Source: Kingella_B sp963529665 (GTDB lineage: Bacteria; Pseudomonadota; Gammaproteobacteria; Burkholderiales; Neisseriaceae). Taken from it: a stretch of 64,000 bases of DNA. The notes under the pieces were generated by a model that had not been told where the DNA came from, did no database searches, and saw only the letters and a program-made list of their open reading frames with translations. Made by a program: the position numbers and the translations under genes. Positions 17,952 to 26,335 of the stretch are shown here, piece by piece; within the stretch, counting starts at the first letter, position 1; each line of letters starts with the position of its first letter. The stretch is taken from positions 1-64,000 of the forward strand of contig CAUSAG010000004.1 in assembly GCA_963529665.1 (NCBI GenBank), given 5' to 3'.

Positions 17952-17992
17952 AGGCAGCCTGAAAATGATAAATACTCGTTTTCAGGCTGCCT
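17952..17992 (-). terminator. Inverted DUS pair after cdd
   Basis: AGGCAGCCTGAAAA (17952-17965) pairs with TTTTCAGGCTGCCT (17979-17992), 30 bases past the cdd stop; likely terminator. Confidence 0.65.
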
Positions 17993-18021
17993 CTGCTGGT
18001 GTTTAAGTTTAACCAGCCCAA

Positions 18022-18819
18022 TCAATCCAACCAAACAATCTCCAATGGGCATTCGCCGATTTCGTTCCACAAGGCGCGGGTCATGGCTTCGTGTCCGCCG
18101 TGTTTGGTGCAGCAAAGCACGGCGCGGGTTACTTCGCTGGTGTCGTGTCCGCTCATGCGCAGCAGGTTAATGGCAACTTGCAAGGGCGGCAGCGTGGGGT
18201 TGTAGGCGGCATTTTCGGCGTAGCGCCCTGTGTAAACGGTATCGCCCACAACAAGGGCAACGCCTGCGTAGGCGCGGGAATAGGGTGCGTGGCAGGTTTG
18301 CGCGGCGGCAAAGGCGGCTTGTTGTACGGCATCTAGGTTTTCAGGCTGCCTTATGGCGTGTTGCACGGGGGTGAGCAGGCGGTCGGGGATGTTTAAATCT
18401 TTGGGGGAAAAGCTGTCGGGCAGATAGCTGGCAAGCGTGTTGTCGCGGCTGTGCGGCAGATGAATTTTCAGGCTGCCTGCGTCGGGCAGTTCATTGAGAA
18501 ACTGGCGGCAATGCCCGCAAGGGGTGTAGTTCACCACAATATCGGTGATGCGTGTTGCGCCGCGTTGCCATGCGTGCGATACCGCGCTTTGCTCGGCGTG
18601 CACGGTTTGCCCCATGCTGGCGGTGGCGCATTCTTGGTTGGCGCCGAAGTAGAAATTGCCTTCGTCATCAATGGCAATCGCGCCCACATGAAACTGCGAC
18701 ACGGGCACAACCGCCAATTTTGCCGCTTCGGGCAACAACGATAGGGCAAGCGCAATTTTATCGCCGTTAAAGGCGGTTGCACGGGCTTGGACGTTATGTT
18801 TAGGGATAAAACTCAACAT
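18022..18819 (-). CDS. cdd: Cytidine deaminase (dimeric, E. coli type)
   Basis: Cdd deaminates cytidine and deoxycytidine to uridine and deoxyuridine. The 265-residue length is that of the two-domain dimeric form. The catalytic half has the zinc ligand/proton shuttle HAE (His74, Glu76) and PCGHC (Cys101, Cys104). The C-terminal half is the degenerate second domain. ATG 18819 is preferred to 18834 because GGAG lies 10 bases before it. Two DUS copies are read in frame (GSLK, RQPEN). It is divergent from nupC, so uptake and deamination of nucleosides are likely controlled from the same 98-base spacer. Confidence 0.95.
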   Translation of the reverse strand: MLSFIPKHNVQARATAFNGDKIALALSLLPEAAKLAVVPVSQFHVGAIAIDDEGNFYFGANQECATASMGQTVHAEQSAVSHAWQRGATRITDIVVNYTPCGHCRQFLNELPDAGSLKIHLPHSRDNTLASYLPDSFSPKDLNIPDRLLTPVQHAIRQPENLDAVQQAAFAAAQTCHAPYSRAYAGVALVVGDTVYTGRYAENAAYNPTLPPLQVAINLLRMSGHDTSEVTRAVLCCTKHGGHEAMTRALWNEIGECPLEIVWLD

Positions 18820-18917
18820 TTTTTTGCGCTCCATTAAGTAAAATTGTAAAAAATTTGGTTAAGAGTGTTGTATTATAACCGCCTGTGTACAACCACATTT
18901 TGTTTAAGGGAAGAAAA

Positions 18918-20192
18918 ATGGAAATTTTACATAGCTTGCTGGGCATGGCGGTGCTGATTGTTATTGCCATTGCGTTGTCCAAGCATCGCAGCAAAATCAA
19001 TAAACGCACGGTGGGCTTGGCGTTTGCCATTCAGTTTGCGCTGGGCGCGTTTGTGTTGTATGTGCCTTGGGGGCGCGCCGCGTTGGAATGGTTTTCCAAC
19101 GGCGTGCAAAGCGTGTTGAACTTCGGGCAAAAGGGCACAGAATTTGTGTTTGGCGGCTTGGTGAGCGACAAGATGTTTGAAGTGTTTGGCGGCGGCGGTT
19201 TTATTTTTGCCTTCCGCGTGTTGCCAATGATTATTTTCTTTTCATCGCTGATTTCGGTGTTGTATTACTTGGGCGTGATGGGCTTTGTGGTGAAAACGTT
19301 GGGCGGCGCGTTGCAAAAAGCGTTGGGCACATCGCGCACCGAAAGTTTGTCGGCAGCGGCAAACGTGTTTGTGGGGCAAACCGAAGCCCCGCTGGTGGTA
19401 AAACCCTTTATCGCGCGGATGACGCAATCTGAATTGTTTGCCGTGATGACAGGCGGCTTGGCTTCTATTGCAGGCTCGGTGTTGGGCGGTTATGCGTCTA
19501 TGGGCGTGCCGCTCACTTATCTGATTGCCGCATCGTTTATGGCTGCGCCAGGGGGCTTGCTGTTTGCTAAATTGATGCACCCTGAAACCGAAACGCCCGA
19601 AACCGTTACCGATGACAAATTGAGCTTTGTGGGCGAGGGCGAAACGCCGCCCAGCAACGCGATTGACGCGGCAGCAGCGGGCGCATCCACAGGCTTGCAA
19701 GTTGCGCTAAACGTGGGCGCGATGCTGATTGCGTTTGTGGCGATTATTGCGCTGCTCAACGGCATTGTGGGCGGCGTGGGCGGCTTGCTTGGTATGCCCG
19801 ATTTGTCGCTGCAAAAAATCTTGGGCTGGCTGTTCTCACCCTTGGCTTGGTTGATTGGCGCATCGTGGGCAGACGCGCAAACCGCAGGCTCGTTTATCGG
19901 GCAGAAATTGGTGGTTAATGAATTTGTGGCGTATTCTGAATTCACAAATTACATCAAAGATGCGGCTAATCCTGTGCTCAACGCCAAAACCCAAGCGATT
20001 ATTTCGTTTGCGCTATGTGGCTTTGCCAATTTGAGCTCTATTGCGATTTTGGTGGGCGGTTTGTCTATCATGGCACCGAAACGCCGTGGCGATATTGCCA
20101 AGCTGGGCGTGCGCGCGCTGATTGCGGGCACGTTGTCCAACCTGATGAGTGCCACCATCGCAGGCTTGTTTATTGGGTTGAATTTGCCGTAA
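18918..20192 (+). CDS. nupC: Concentrative nucleoside transporter NupC
   Basis: A 424-residue inner-membrane CNT-family symporter for nucleosides. Seen: FVYVPWG-like start of the first domain, FGGGGFIFAFRVLPMIIFFSSLISVLYYLG, the substrate motif GQTEAPLVVKPF, and SGxVLGGYASMGVP in the second half. ATG 18918 follows AAGGGAAG. It is divergent from cdd and followed by deoC and deoA, which form a nucleoside catabolism group. Confidence 0.95.
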   Translation: MEILHSLLGMAVLIVIAIALSKHRSKINKRTVGLAFAIQFALGAFVLYVPWGRAALEWFSNGVQSVLNFGQKGTEFVFGGLVSDKMFEVFGGGGFIFAFRVLPMIIFFSSLISVLYYLGVMGFVVKTLGGALQKALGTSRTESLSAAANVFVGQTEAPLVVKPFIARMTQSELFAVMTGGLASIAGSVLGGYASMGVPLTYLIAASFMAAPGGLLFAKLMHPETETPETVTDDKLSFVGEGETPPSNAIDAAAAGASTGLQVALNVGAMLIAFVAIIALLNGIVGGVGGLLGMPDLSLQKILGWLFSPLAWLIGASWADAQTAGSFIGQKLVVNEFVAYSEFTNYIKDAANPVLNAKTQAIISFALCGFANLSSIAILVGGLSIMAPKRRGDIAKLGVRALIAGTLSNLMSATIAGLFIGLNLP

Positions 20193-20247
20193 CACGTTTT
20201 CAGGCTGCCTTGGGATAATGCAATGGCAGCCTGAAACATAAGAAATG

Positions 20248-20353
20248 CCGTCATTCCCGCGCAGGCGGGAATCTTGGTGAAACTTGGGTGATGATTGCTT
20301 TTGTATGAATTTCTGAATATCAAACAAGATTCCCGCCTGCGCGGGAATGACGG
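20248..20353. repeat. dRS3-bounded element (NIME-like), 106 bp
   Basis: Two neisserial dRS3 cores, ATTCCC-N8-GGGAAT, lie at 20253-20272 and 20329-20348 in opposite orientation. Each is extended so that the terminal inverted repeats reach 29 bp (20248-20276 and 20325-20353). Between them is about 50 bp of AT-rich sequence. This is the arrangement of neisserial intergenic mosaic elements, in which dRS3 repeats flank RS segments; dRS3 also serves as an integration site for filamentous phages in Neisseria. Confidence 0.85.
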
Positions 20354-20458
20354 TAGCTGGGTAATTAGGCAGCCTGCGTAGCGAAGCGGAGTTGCGAAGC
20401 TAAAACCCAAACCATAGGCAGCCTGAAACCCCGTCCCAAATCATAAAAAGGAAAAACC

Positions 20459-21172
20459 ATGAACATCAGCAAAGCCCAAATTCTTTCGCTATTAGATTTA
20501 ACATCGCTCAACGAAGACGACACCCCCGCCGTGATTGACACCCTGTGCGACAACGCCACGCAAAGCATCGGCAAAGTGGCGGCGGTGTGCGTGTATCCGT
20601 CGTTTGTGGCGCAAAGCCGCGCAAGGTTGCCCGCCAGCAGCGGCATCAATGTGGCGACTGTGGTGAACTTTCCATCGGGCAATGAACCGCTGGCGGATGT
20701 GCTGGCGCAAACGCAGCAAGCCTTGGCAGATGGCGCAAACGAAATAGACCTTGTGTTCCCCTATCAAGCCTTGCAGCAAGGCGATGCCGCCGCAGGCGAA
20801 GCGATGTGCAGCCAAATTGCCACGCTGGTGCATCAGCATTCAGGCAGCCTGAAAGTGATTTTGGAAACAGGCGCGCTCTCGCCTGAACACATCGCCCAAG
20901 CCGCGCAAATCGCCATTGCCGCAGGCGCAGATTTTTTGAAAACGTCCACAGGCAAAATCGCGCAGGGCGCAAGCTTGGAAGCCAGCGCGATTTTGTTAGA
21001 CCAAATCGCCCAAGCCAAGCAACCTGTGGGGCTGAAAATTTCGGGCGGCGTGCGCGACATCGCCACCGCGCAAGCCTATATCGCCCAAGCGGCAGCCAAA
21101 ATGGGCGACGATTGGGTGCAGCCTGAAAACTTCCGCATCGGCGCATCATCATTATTGAAGGAGCTAGTTTAA
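20459..21172 (+). CDS. deoC: Deoxyribose-phosphate aldolase DeoC
   Basis: DeoC splits 2-deoxyribose-5-phosphate to glyceraldehyde-3-phosphate and acetaldehyde, the last step of deoxynucleoside catabolism. The 237-residue TIM barrel has the Schiff-base lysine Lys161 in FLKTSTGK, the partner Lys193 in GLKISGGV and Asp97 in NEIDLVF. Two DUS-derived segments are in frame (GSLK about 129-132, QPEN near the end). It lies between nupC and deoA, but an islet of two unrelated genes separates it from deoA. Confidence 0.95.
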   Translation: MNISKAQILSLLDLTSLNEDDTPAVIDTLCDNATQSIGKVAAVCVYPSFVAQSRARLPASSGINVATVVNFPSGNEPLADVLAQTQQALADGANEIDLVFPYQALQQGDAAAGEAMCSQIATLVHQHSGSLKVILETGALSPEHIAQAAQIAIAAGADFLKTSTGKIAQGASLEASAILLDQIAQAKQPVGLKISGGVRDIATAQAYIAQAAAKMGDDWVQPENFRIGASSLLKELV

Positions 21173-21177
21173 ACAAT

Positions 21178-21202
21178 TAGGTCGGGCATATTGCCCGACC
21201 TA
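21178..21202. terminator. Bidirectional hairpin between deoC and the 21217 gene
   Basis: An 11-bp perfect stem, TAGGTCGGGCA (21178-21188) and TGCCCGACCTA (21192-21202), with loop TAT. It sits 5 bases after the deoC stop and 14 bases after the convergent gene's stop, so it can end both. Confidence 0.75.
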
Positions 21203-21216
21203 CGCACTACATTCTC

Positions 21217-21564
21217 CTAATAACGTCCATTGTAATAACTGTCCCAATCCACAGGTGTTGGTTCATAAAAATCATACGACCCTACGCTATTTGAAAAATA
21301 CTGCGTATTTTGCCAGCGTTGTTGTTCTTGCTGTCTACGATATTCTTGTTCACGCTGTTTTTGCTGGTATTGGATATAGTTAATATTTTGTTGTAAACAA
21401 CGCTGATAATCCTCAGTATCCCGATAATACTGTGCATCATTCCCAGACCATCTGGGGATAAGACTTGAACAGTCGCCGTTTGCACCCGGACCTACCATGA
21501 AGTAGTCAGCAGATGAAACAGGTATAATAGATAGCAGCATTAAACCAATAAGAATTTTTTTCAT
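21217..21564 (-). CDS. Secreted Gln/Tyr-rich protein of unknown function
   Basis: 115 residues with a signal peptide (LIGLMLLSIIPVSSA, cut near residue 19). The mature chain has a Gln/Arg-rich helical stretch (YQQKQREQEYRRQQEQQ, about 70-86) and a tyrosine-rich tail. Two cysteines (Cys32 and Cys56) could form a disulfide in the periplasm. Base composition is clearly lower in GC than the neighbouring deo genes, as for the XRE gene next door, suggesting a later arrival. No family recognised. Confidence 0.7.
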   Translation of the reverse strand: MKKILIGLMLLSIIPVSSADYFMVGPGANGDCSSLIPRWSGNDAQYYRDTEDYQRCLQQNINYIQYQQKQREQEYRRQQEQQRWQNTQYFSNSVGSYDFYEPTPVDWDSYYNGRY

Positions 21565-21699
21565 AATTTTATCCTTTTGCTAAGATACGATTGAAAATTG
21601 AAAATAAGATTCTAAATATTAAGAATACAAATATCCACACACTTGTGGTGGTTAATTCCCTTTTTTCACTCATTAAATTAACACTTTTAAGGAATTAGA

Positions 21700-22062
21700 A
21701 TGGAAATACATGACAAAATTCGCGTTATGAGAGAAATTAACCAATGGACGCAAGAAGAGATGGCGGAAAAGCTAGAAATGTCGTCTAATGGATATGCAAA
21801 AATTGAGCGTGGACAAAGCAGTATCAACGTAGATAAACTCAAACAAATTGCACAAATTTTCAATATTGATATTGTAGATTTAATTGCGCCACAAGATAAA
21901 TCATTTTTCTTTTCTATTGGCGATCACACGAATAATCACAATTATGTGGGTTCAGACGAAAAGCTGATGTTAGAGAATGAGAAATTGAAGGCAGTTTTAG
22001 AAGCCAAAAATGATGAAATATCTGCTTTGAAACAAATTATTGAATTATTAAAATCTCAATGA
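21700..22062 (+). CDS. XRE-family HTH regulator with coiled-coil tail
   Basis: 120 residues. Residues about 5-62 are a helix-turn-helix of the Cro/C1 type (KIRVMREINQWTQEEMAEKL, then SSNGYAKIERGQS). Residues about 85-118 form a leucine/glutamate-rich coiled coil (LMLENEKLKAVLEAKNDEIS), a likely dimerisation arm. It resembles short stand-alone regulators found with phage or toxin genes, but no such partner is visible. It lies between deoC and deoA in low-GC DNA with no DUS in its coding part. Whether it regulates the divergent secreted protein or the deo genes is unknown. Confidence 0.85.
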   Translation: MEIHDKIRVMREINQWTQEEMAEKLEMSSNGYAKIERGQSSINVDKLKQIAQIFNIDIVDLIAPQDKSFFFSIGDHTNNHNYVGSDEKLMLENEKLKAVLEAKNDEISALKQIIELLKSQ

Positions 22063-22123
22063 GCCTAATGTTTTAGGCAGCCTGAAAACTATTTATCCAC
22101 CTTAAAATAAGGAAATTTTCAAA

Positions 22124-23431
22124 ATGCTAATCCAAGAAATCATCCGCAAAAAACGCGACAAACAAGTGTTGTCCAAAGAAGAAATCCAGTTCTACATCAA
22201 AGGCGTAACCGATGGCAGCATCAGCGAAGGGCAAATTGCCGCAATGTGCATGGCGATTTATTTCAACGACTTAAACCTAGACGAGCGCACCGCCATCACT
22301 CTTGCCATGCGCGATAGCGGCGATAGCCTGAATTGGGAAAAATACAACCTAAACGCTCCCACACTGGATAAGCATTCCACAGGCGGCGTGGGCGATGTGG
22401 TGTCGCTGATGCTGGCGCCGATGCTGGCGGCTTGCGGCGGCTTTGTGCCCATGATTGCAGGGCGCGGCTTGGGGCATACGGGCGGCACGCTAGACAAGCT
22501 GGAAAGCATTAGGGGCTTTGATATTTTCCCCAGCCCGCAAAAAATGCAGGAAATGGTGAAACAAATCGGCTGCGTGATTGTGGGGCAAACAGGCAATCTT
22601 GCCCCCGCCGACCGCAAAATCTACGCCACGCGCGATGTAACCGCCACGGTGGAAAATCTCTCGCTGATTACCGCGTCTATTTTGTCTAAAAAGCTCGCCG
22701 AAGGCTTAACCAGCTTGGTGATGGACGTGAAAGTGGGCAATGGAGCGTTTATGCCCACTTATGAACTTTCGCGCGAGTTGGCGCAAAGCATCGCCCAAGT
22801 GGCGACTAACGCAGGCTGCCAAACCACCGCCTTGCTCACCGACATGAACGAAGTATTGGCATCCAGCGCGGGCAACGCGGTAGAAGTGCGCGAAGCGGTG
22901 CGCTATTTGCGCGGCGAAGGCAGCCGCAACCCACGTTTGCACGAAATCACACTGGCTTTGGGCGCGGAAGCCTTGGTAAACGGCAAACTCGCCGCCAGCC
23001 GCGAAGACGCGCGTGCCAAATTGCAAGCGGTGTTAGACAACGGCAAGGCTTATGAATTGTTTGAAAAAATGGTGGTGGCGCAAGGCGGCAGCACCGCGTT
23101 TGACCAGTTGCCCAAAGCAGCGGTGGTAAAACCCGTGTTGGCGCAGGCGGCGGGCTATATCCAAAGCATGAACACGCGCGACATCGGCGTTGCCGTCATC
23201 AACTTGGGCGGCGGGCGGCGCGTTGCCAGCGATGCGATTGACCACAGCGTGGGCTTTGACGAAATCCTGCCCATCGGCGCGCGCGTGGAAGCCGATACGC
23301 CGATTGCGATGGTTCACGCTCAAAGCGAAGCCGCATGGCAAGCCGCTGCGCAAGCCTATCGCAACGCCGTGAGCATCGGGCAAACGCAGCCTGAAAACCG
23401 CCCTATGGTTTACGAAACTTTGGTGGGCTAA
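22124..23431 (+). CDS. deoA: Thymidine phosphorylase DeoA
   Basis: DeoA cleaves thymidine and deoxyuridine with phosphate to the base and deoxyribose-1-phosphate. The 435-residue protein has the family N-terminus (IIRKKRDKQVLSKEEIQFYI), the phosphate-binding KHSTGGVGD (about residue 82), the signature SIRGFDIFPS region and VMDVKVGNGAFM. A DUS is read as QPEN near the C-terminus. Together with cdd, nupC and deoC it allows use of pyrimidine deoxynucleosides; a phosphopentomutase (deoB) is not in the window. Confidence 0.95.
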   Translation: MLIQEIIRKKRDKQVLSKEEIQFYIKGVTDGSISEGQIAAMCMAIYFNDLNLDERTAITLAMRDSGDSLNWEKYNLNAPTLDKHSTGGVGDVVSLMLAPMLAACGGFVPMIAGRGLGHTGGTLDKLESIRGFDIFPSPQKMQEMVKQIGCVIVGQTGNLAPADRKIYATRDVTATVENLSLITASILSKKLAEGLTSLVMDVKVGNGAFMPTYELSRELAQSIAQVATNAGCQTTALLTDMNEVLASSAGNAVEVREAVRYLRGEGSRNPRLHEITLALGAEALVNGKLAASREDARAKLQAVLDNGKAYELFEKMVVAQGGSTAFDQLPKAAVVKPVLAQAAGYIQSMNTRDIGVAVINLGGGRRVASDAIDHSVGFDEILPIGARVEADTPIAMVHAQSEAAWQAAAQAYRNAVSIGQTQPENRPMVYETLVG

Positions 23432-23723
23432 CACGGCGCGATCATGTTTTCAGGCTGCCTATTGTTCGGATAAATAGGCAGCCTGAAAACCACTGAAAGC
23501 CATAATCACCGTGGTTTGAACCTTGTTGATTACATGGCTGGCGAGTCTTGGCAACAACGGCGCGATTGTTTTTGTTGTACAGCCGAGCAAGCTGTTTTCA
23601 GGCTGCCGATTATTATTCTGATGCAGTCTGAAAACCATGCAACACGCTGCCATTACATTTTCAGGCTGCCTTAGATTGCCAGCCAAGCCCAACGCAGCCT
23701 GAAAACCCAACCCCCTTTGCATC
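23432..23723. repeat. DUS-rich spacer
   Basis: 292 bases with repeated DUS and near-DUS copies in both orientations (for example 23450-23490 and 23600-23705). No gene and no clear promoter seen. Confidence 0.6.
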
Positions 23724-25469
23724 ATGTCTTACCTGATCCCCCAAAGCCTGCTTTCCCGCCTTACCCTGCTTGTTACCACATGGCTCATCTCCGCCTTTGT
23801 TGCCATTGGCATCAGCATGATGCTGTCGTGGCGGCTGGAAGGCGGCGCGGCAGCGGTAAACGACACAGGCGGCTTGCGCTATCAAACCTATCGCCTGCGC
23901 CTGTATTTAAACGATACCGCCAAAGTGCAAAGCCTGATTCAAACCTTTGACCAAACCCTAATCCGCCTGCATTACAGCGATCCCACGCGCCCGCTATTTA
24001 TCCCGCAAGATCGCACCATCATGCAACATCTCAACCTGTTGCACCAATATTGGGAACACCAAATCAAGCCGCAATACCAATCGCCCAACCCCGATCTCGC
24101 CCTGCTAGACAACCACCTAATCCCCAACTTCGTTTCCAGCGTGGATAACCTTACCCGCACCATTGAGCGCAACAACGCCCAATACGTTCAATGGCTGCGC
24201 GTATTCCAAATGGGGCTGATGGTGCTAATTTTTGTGGTCTCCGCCATCACCATCATCCTGCTGAAAATCTGGATTATCCGCCCGCTCAAAAACCTAGAAA
24301 AAGGCGTAACCGCCATTCAAAACAACCAATTTGGTGAACACATCCCCGAAGACAATTCCACCGAGTTTTCCATTGTGGACAACGGCTTCAACCGCATGAG
24401 CAGCTATCTTGCCCAACTTTATGGCAAGCTAGAACAACAAGTTGCCGAAAAAACCCAAGACCTTGTACACAAAAACCAAACCCTAAACACGCTCTACACC
24501 GTTGCCCAAGAGCTCAACCAAACCCAAACCACCCAGCAAGCCGCCCAAATTTTCCTGCCGCATATTCTCGCGCTCACCCAAGCCGAAGTTGCCGATGTGT
24601 ATATTGGCAACAGCCTAATCGCCCGCCAAAGCAAAAAGCAGCCTGAAAACCGATTTAGCCCAGAGTCCGACCATCCTTTCACGCAAAATTTCAACATCCG
24701 CGCCAACGAAACCACACTCGGCACGCTCACCCTGCATTACAGCCAAAGGCAGCCTGAAAACCCCGATGCCGAGCTGGTGCAAACCCTTGTTCACCAGCTT
24801 GCCCTTGCCATCAGCAATAATCGGCTAGCCGAAGAAAGCCGCCAATACGCTGTTTTGCAAGAGCGCAACACCATCGCCCAAGGCTTGCACGACAGCATCG
24901 CCCAATCGCTCAGCTATCTCAACTTGCAAACCCAAATGCTGGAAAACGCATGGGCAAACCAAGAAACCCAAGCCGCGCAAGAAAACCTACAATACATCCA
25001 AGCAGGCATCCAAGAATGTTATGACGACGTGCGCGAACTGCTGCAAAACTTCCGCACCAAAATCACGCAAAAAAACATCAACGAAGCCATAGAGACCCTA
25101 GCCCTGCGCCTTGCCGAGCAAACCCACATCCAAGTGCACACCGAATGGCATGGCAACGACGCCGCGCTCACCCCCAGCCAGCAGCTGCAATTCATCTTCA
25201 TCCTGCAAGAGAGCCTATCCAACATCCGCAAACACGCCCAAGCGCAAAACGTAACCATCCGCATAGACAACCAACAAGACTACACGCTCACCATCATTGA
25301 TGACGGTATTGGCTTCAACCCACAAGAAACCCGCACCCGTGACCACATCGGGCTGAACATCATGCAAGAGCGCGCTCAACGCATCAACGCCACGCTCACC
25401 ATCCAATCCCAGCAAAACCACACCCAAATCCAATTAACCCTACCCAAAAAAGAGAGAATCCAATCATGA
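23724..25469 (+). CDS. narQ: Nitrate/nitrite sensor histidine kinase (NarQ/NarX family)
   Basis: A 581-residue inner-membrane kinase: TM1 (about 14-35), periplasmic sensor with a P-box-like GGLRYQTYRL (49-58), TM2 (about 165-187), HAMP, a GAF-like domain (about 255-370), the HisKA_3 dimerisation helix with phospho-acceptor His389 in GLHDSIAQSL, and an HATPase domain (LSNIRKHAQA, DDGIGFNP, HIGLNIMQERA). Nitrate or nitrite binding between the P-box helices is the known role in this family. Two DUS copies are translated as QPEN inside the GAF region. The stop overlaps the start of narP (ATGA). Confidence 0.9.
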   Translation: MSYLIPQSLLSRLTLLVTTWLISAFVAIGISMMLSWRLEGGAAAVNDTGGLRYQTYRLRLYLNDTAKVQSLIQTFDQTLIRLHYSDPTRPLFIPQDRTIMQHLNLLHQYWEHQIKPQYQSPNPDLALLDNHLIPNFVSSVDNLTRTIERNNAQYVQWLRVFQMGLMVLIFVVSAITIILLKIWIIRPLKNLEKGVTAIQNNQFGEHIPEDNSTEFSIVDNGFNRMSSYLAQLYGKLEQQVAEKTQDLVHKNQTLNTLYTVAQELNQTQTTQQAAQIFLPHILALTQAEVADVYIGNSLIARQSKKQPENRFSPESDHPFTQNFNIRANETTLGTLTLHYSQRQPENPDAELVQTLVHQLALAISNNRLAEESRQYAVLQERNTIAQGLHDSIAQSLSYLNLQTQMLENAWANQETQAAQENLQYIQAGIQECYDDVRELLQNFRTKITQKNINEAIETLALRLAEQTHIQVHTEWHGNDAALTPSQQLQFIFILQESLSNIRKHAQAQNVTIRIDNQQDYTLTIIDDGIGFNPQETRTRDHIGLNIMQERAQRINATLTIQSQQNHTQIQLTLPKKERIQS

Positions 25470-26134
25470 ATATCAACATTGCCCTGATTGACGACCACAC
25501 CTTATTTCGCAGCGGCATCAAAGCCCTATTAAGCCGCCAAACCGAATTCAACATCGTTGGCGAAGCATCGGATGGATTCAGCGGCGTGAAGCTGGTGGAG
25601 CAAACCCAGCCTGATGTGGTATTGCTTGATCTCAATATGCCGCAAATGAATGGGCGCGACACGCTGGCGCAGATTTTGTCCAGCCGCCCCGAGCAAAAAG
25701 TCATCATGCTCACCGTGTCCGAAGACAGCGAAGATTTAACCGAGTGCATTCGCCTAGGTGCAAGCGGCTTTTTGCTGAAAAACATCAACGCCAACTATCT
25801 AATAGAATCCATCAAAAAGGTGGTGAACGGCGACAACGCCTATTCCCCCGAAATGACCGCGCGGCTGGTGCAATCGCTGATTCGCCCCGCCCAATCCGAA
25901 AACGCGCTCAACCAGCTCACCCCCCGCGAACTGGAAACGCTGGGGCATCTTGCTGCGGGATACAGCAATAAGCTCATCGCCAGAAATCTCAATCTTGCCG
26001 AATCCACCATCAAAGTGCACGTGCAAAACATCCTGCGCAAGCTCAAACTAGACAGCCGCGTTCAGGCTGCCGTGTTCGCAATACAGCATAAAGTGCCGCT
26101 GCCCGAATGCGCCAAAGACGAAAACGCGCAGTAA
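25466..26134 (+). CDS. narP: NarL/NarP-family response regulator
   Basis: 222 residues: receiver domain with acidic pocket IALIDDHTLF and phospho-acceptor Asp55 in VVLLDLNMP, conserved Thr/Lys region (LTVSEDSE, FLLKNI), and a C-terminal LuxR-type HTH (LTPRELETLGHLAAGYSNKLIARNL, shortened; VHVQNILRKL). It overlaps narQ by four bases and is its evident partner. In Neisseria the NarQ-NarP pair activates nitrite respiration genes under low oxygen; no aniA-like target is in this window. Confidence 0.92.
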   Translation: MNINIALIDDHTLFRSGIKALLSRQTEFNIVGEASDGFSGVKLVEQTQPDVVLLDLNMPQMNGRDTLAQILSSRPEQKVIMLTVSEDSEDLTECIRLGASGFLLKNINANYLIESIKKVVNGDNAYSPEMTARLVQSLIRPAQSENALNQLTPRELETLGHLAAGYSNKLIARNLNLAESTIKVHVQNILRKLKLDSRVQAAVFAIQHKVPLPECAKDENAQ

Positions 26135-26162
26135 TCCCAGCTTTGCCATCATCCGCATAACT

Positions 26163-26205
26163 AAGGCAGCCTGAAAACCGTTTTTTCCGATTTTCAGGCT
26201 GCCTT
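26163..26205 (+). terminator. Inverted DUS pair after narP
   Basis: AAGGCAGCCTGAAAA (26163-26177) pairs with TTTTCAGGCTGCCTT (26191-26205), 28 bases after the narP stop, followed by a short T run. Confidence 0.7.
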
Positions 26206-26335
26206 TATTGCGCCCCCTTTATTGCAACTGATTACTGCTATTTGCCGCCGCCATGCGCGATGAAATTCCGTTATAATTCCGCCTTTTCCAAAAAATTCCG
26301 CCCCCCGATAACCCCGCTTTTGCAAAGCCGAACCC

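Noticed and set aside
18820..18917. A shared operator between cdd and nupC
   Set aside because: The spacer has TATTATAA-like sequences, but no paired -35 at proper distance and no palindrome that I could defend.
21178..22100. AT-rich islet as a prophage remnant
   Set aside because: Only one regulator and one secreted protein are present; no integrase, attachment repeats or structural genes.
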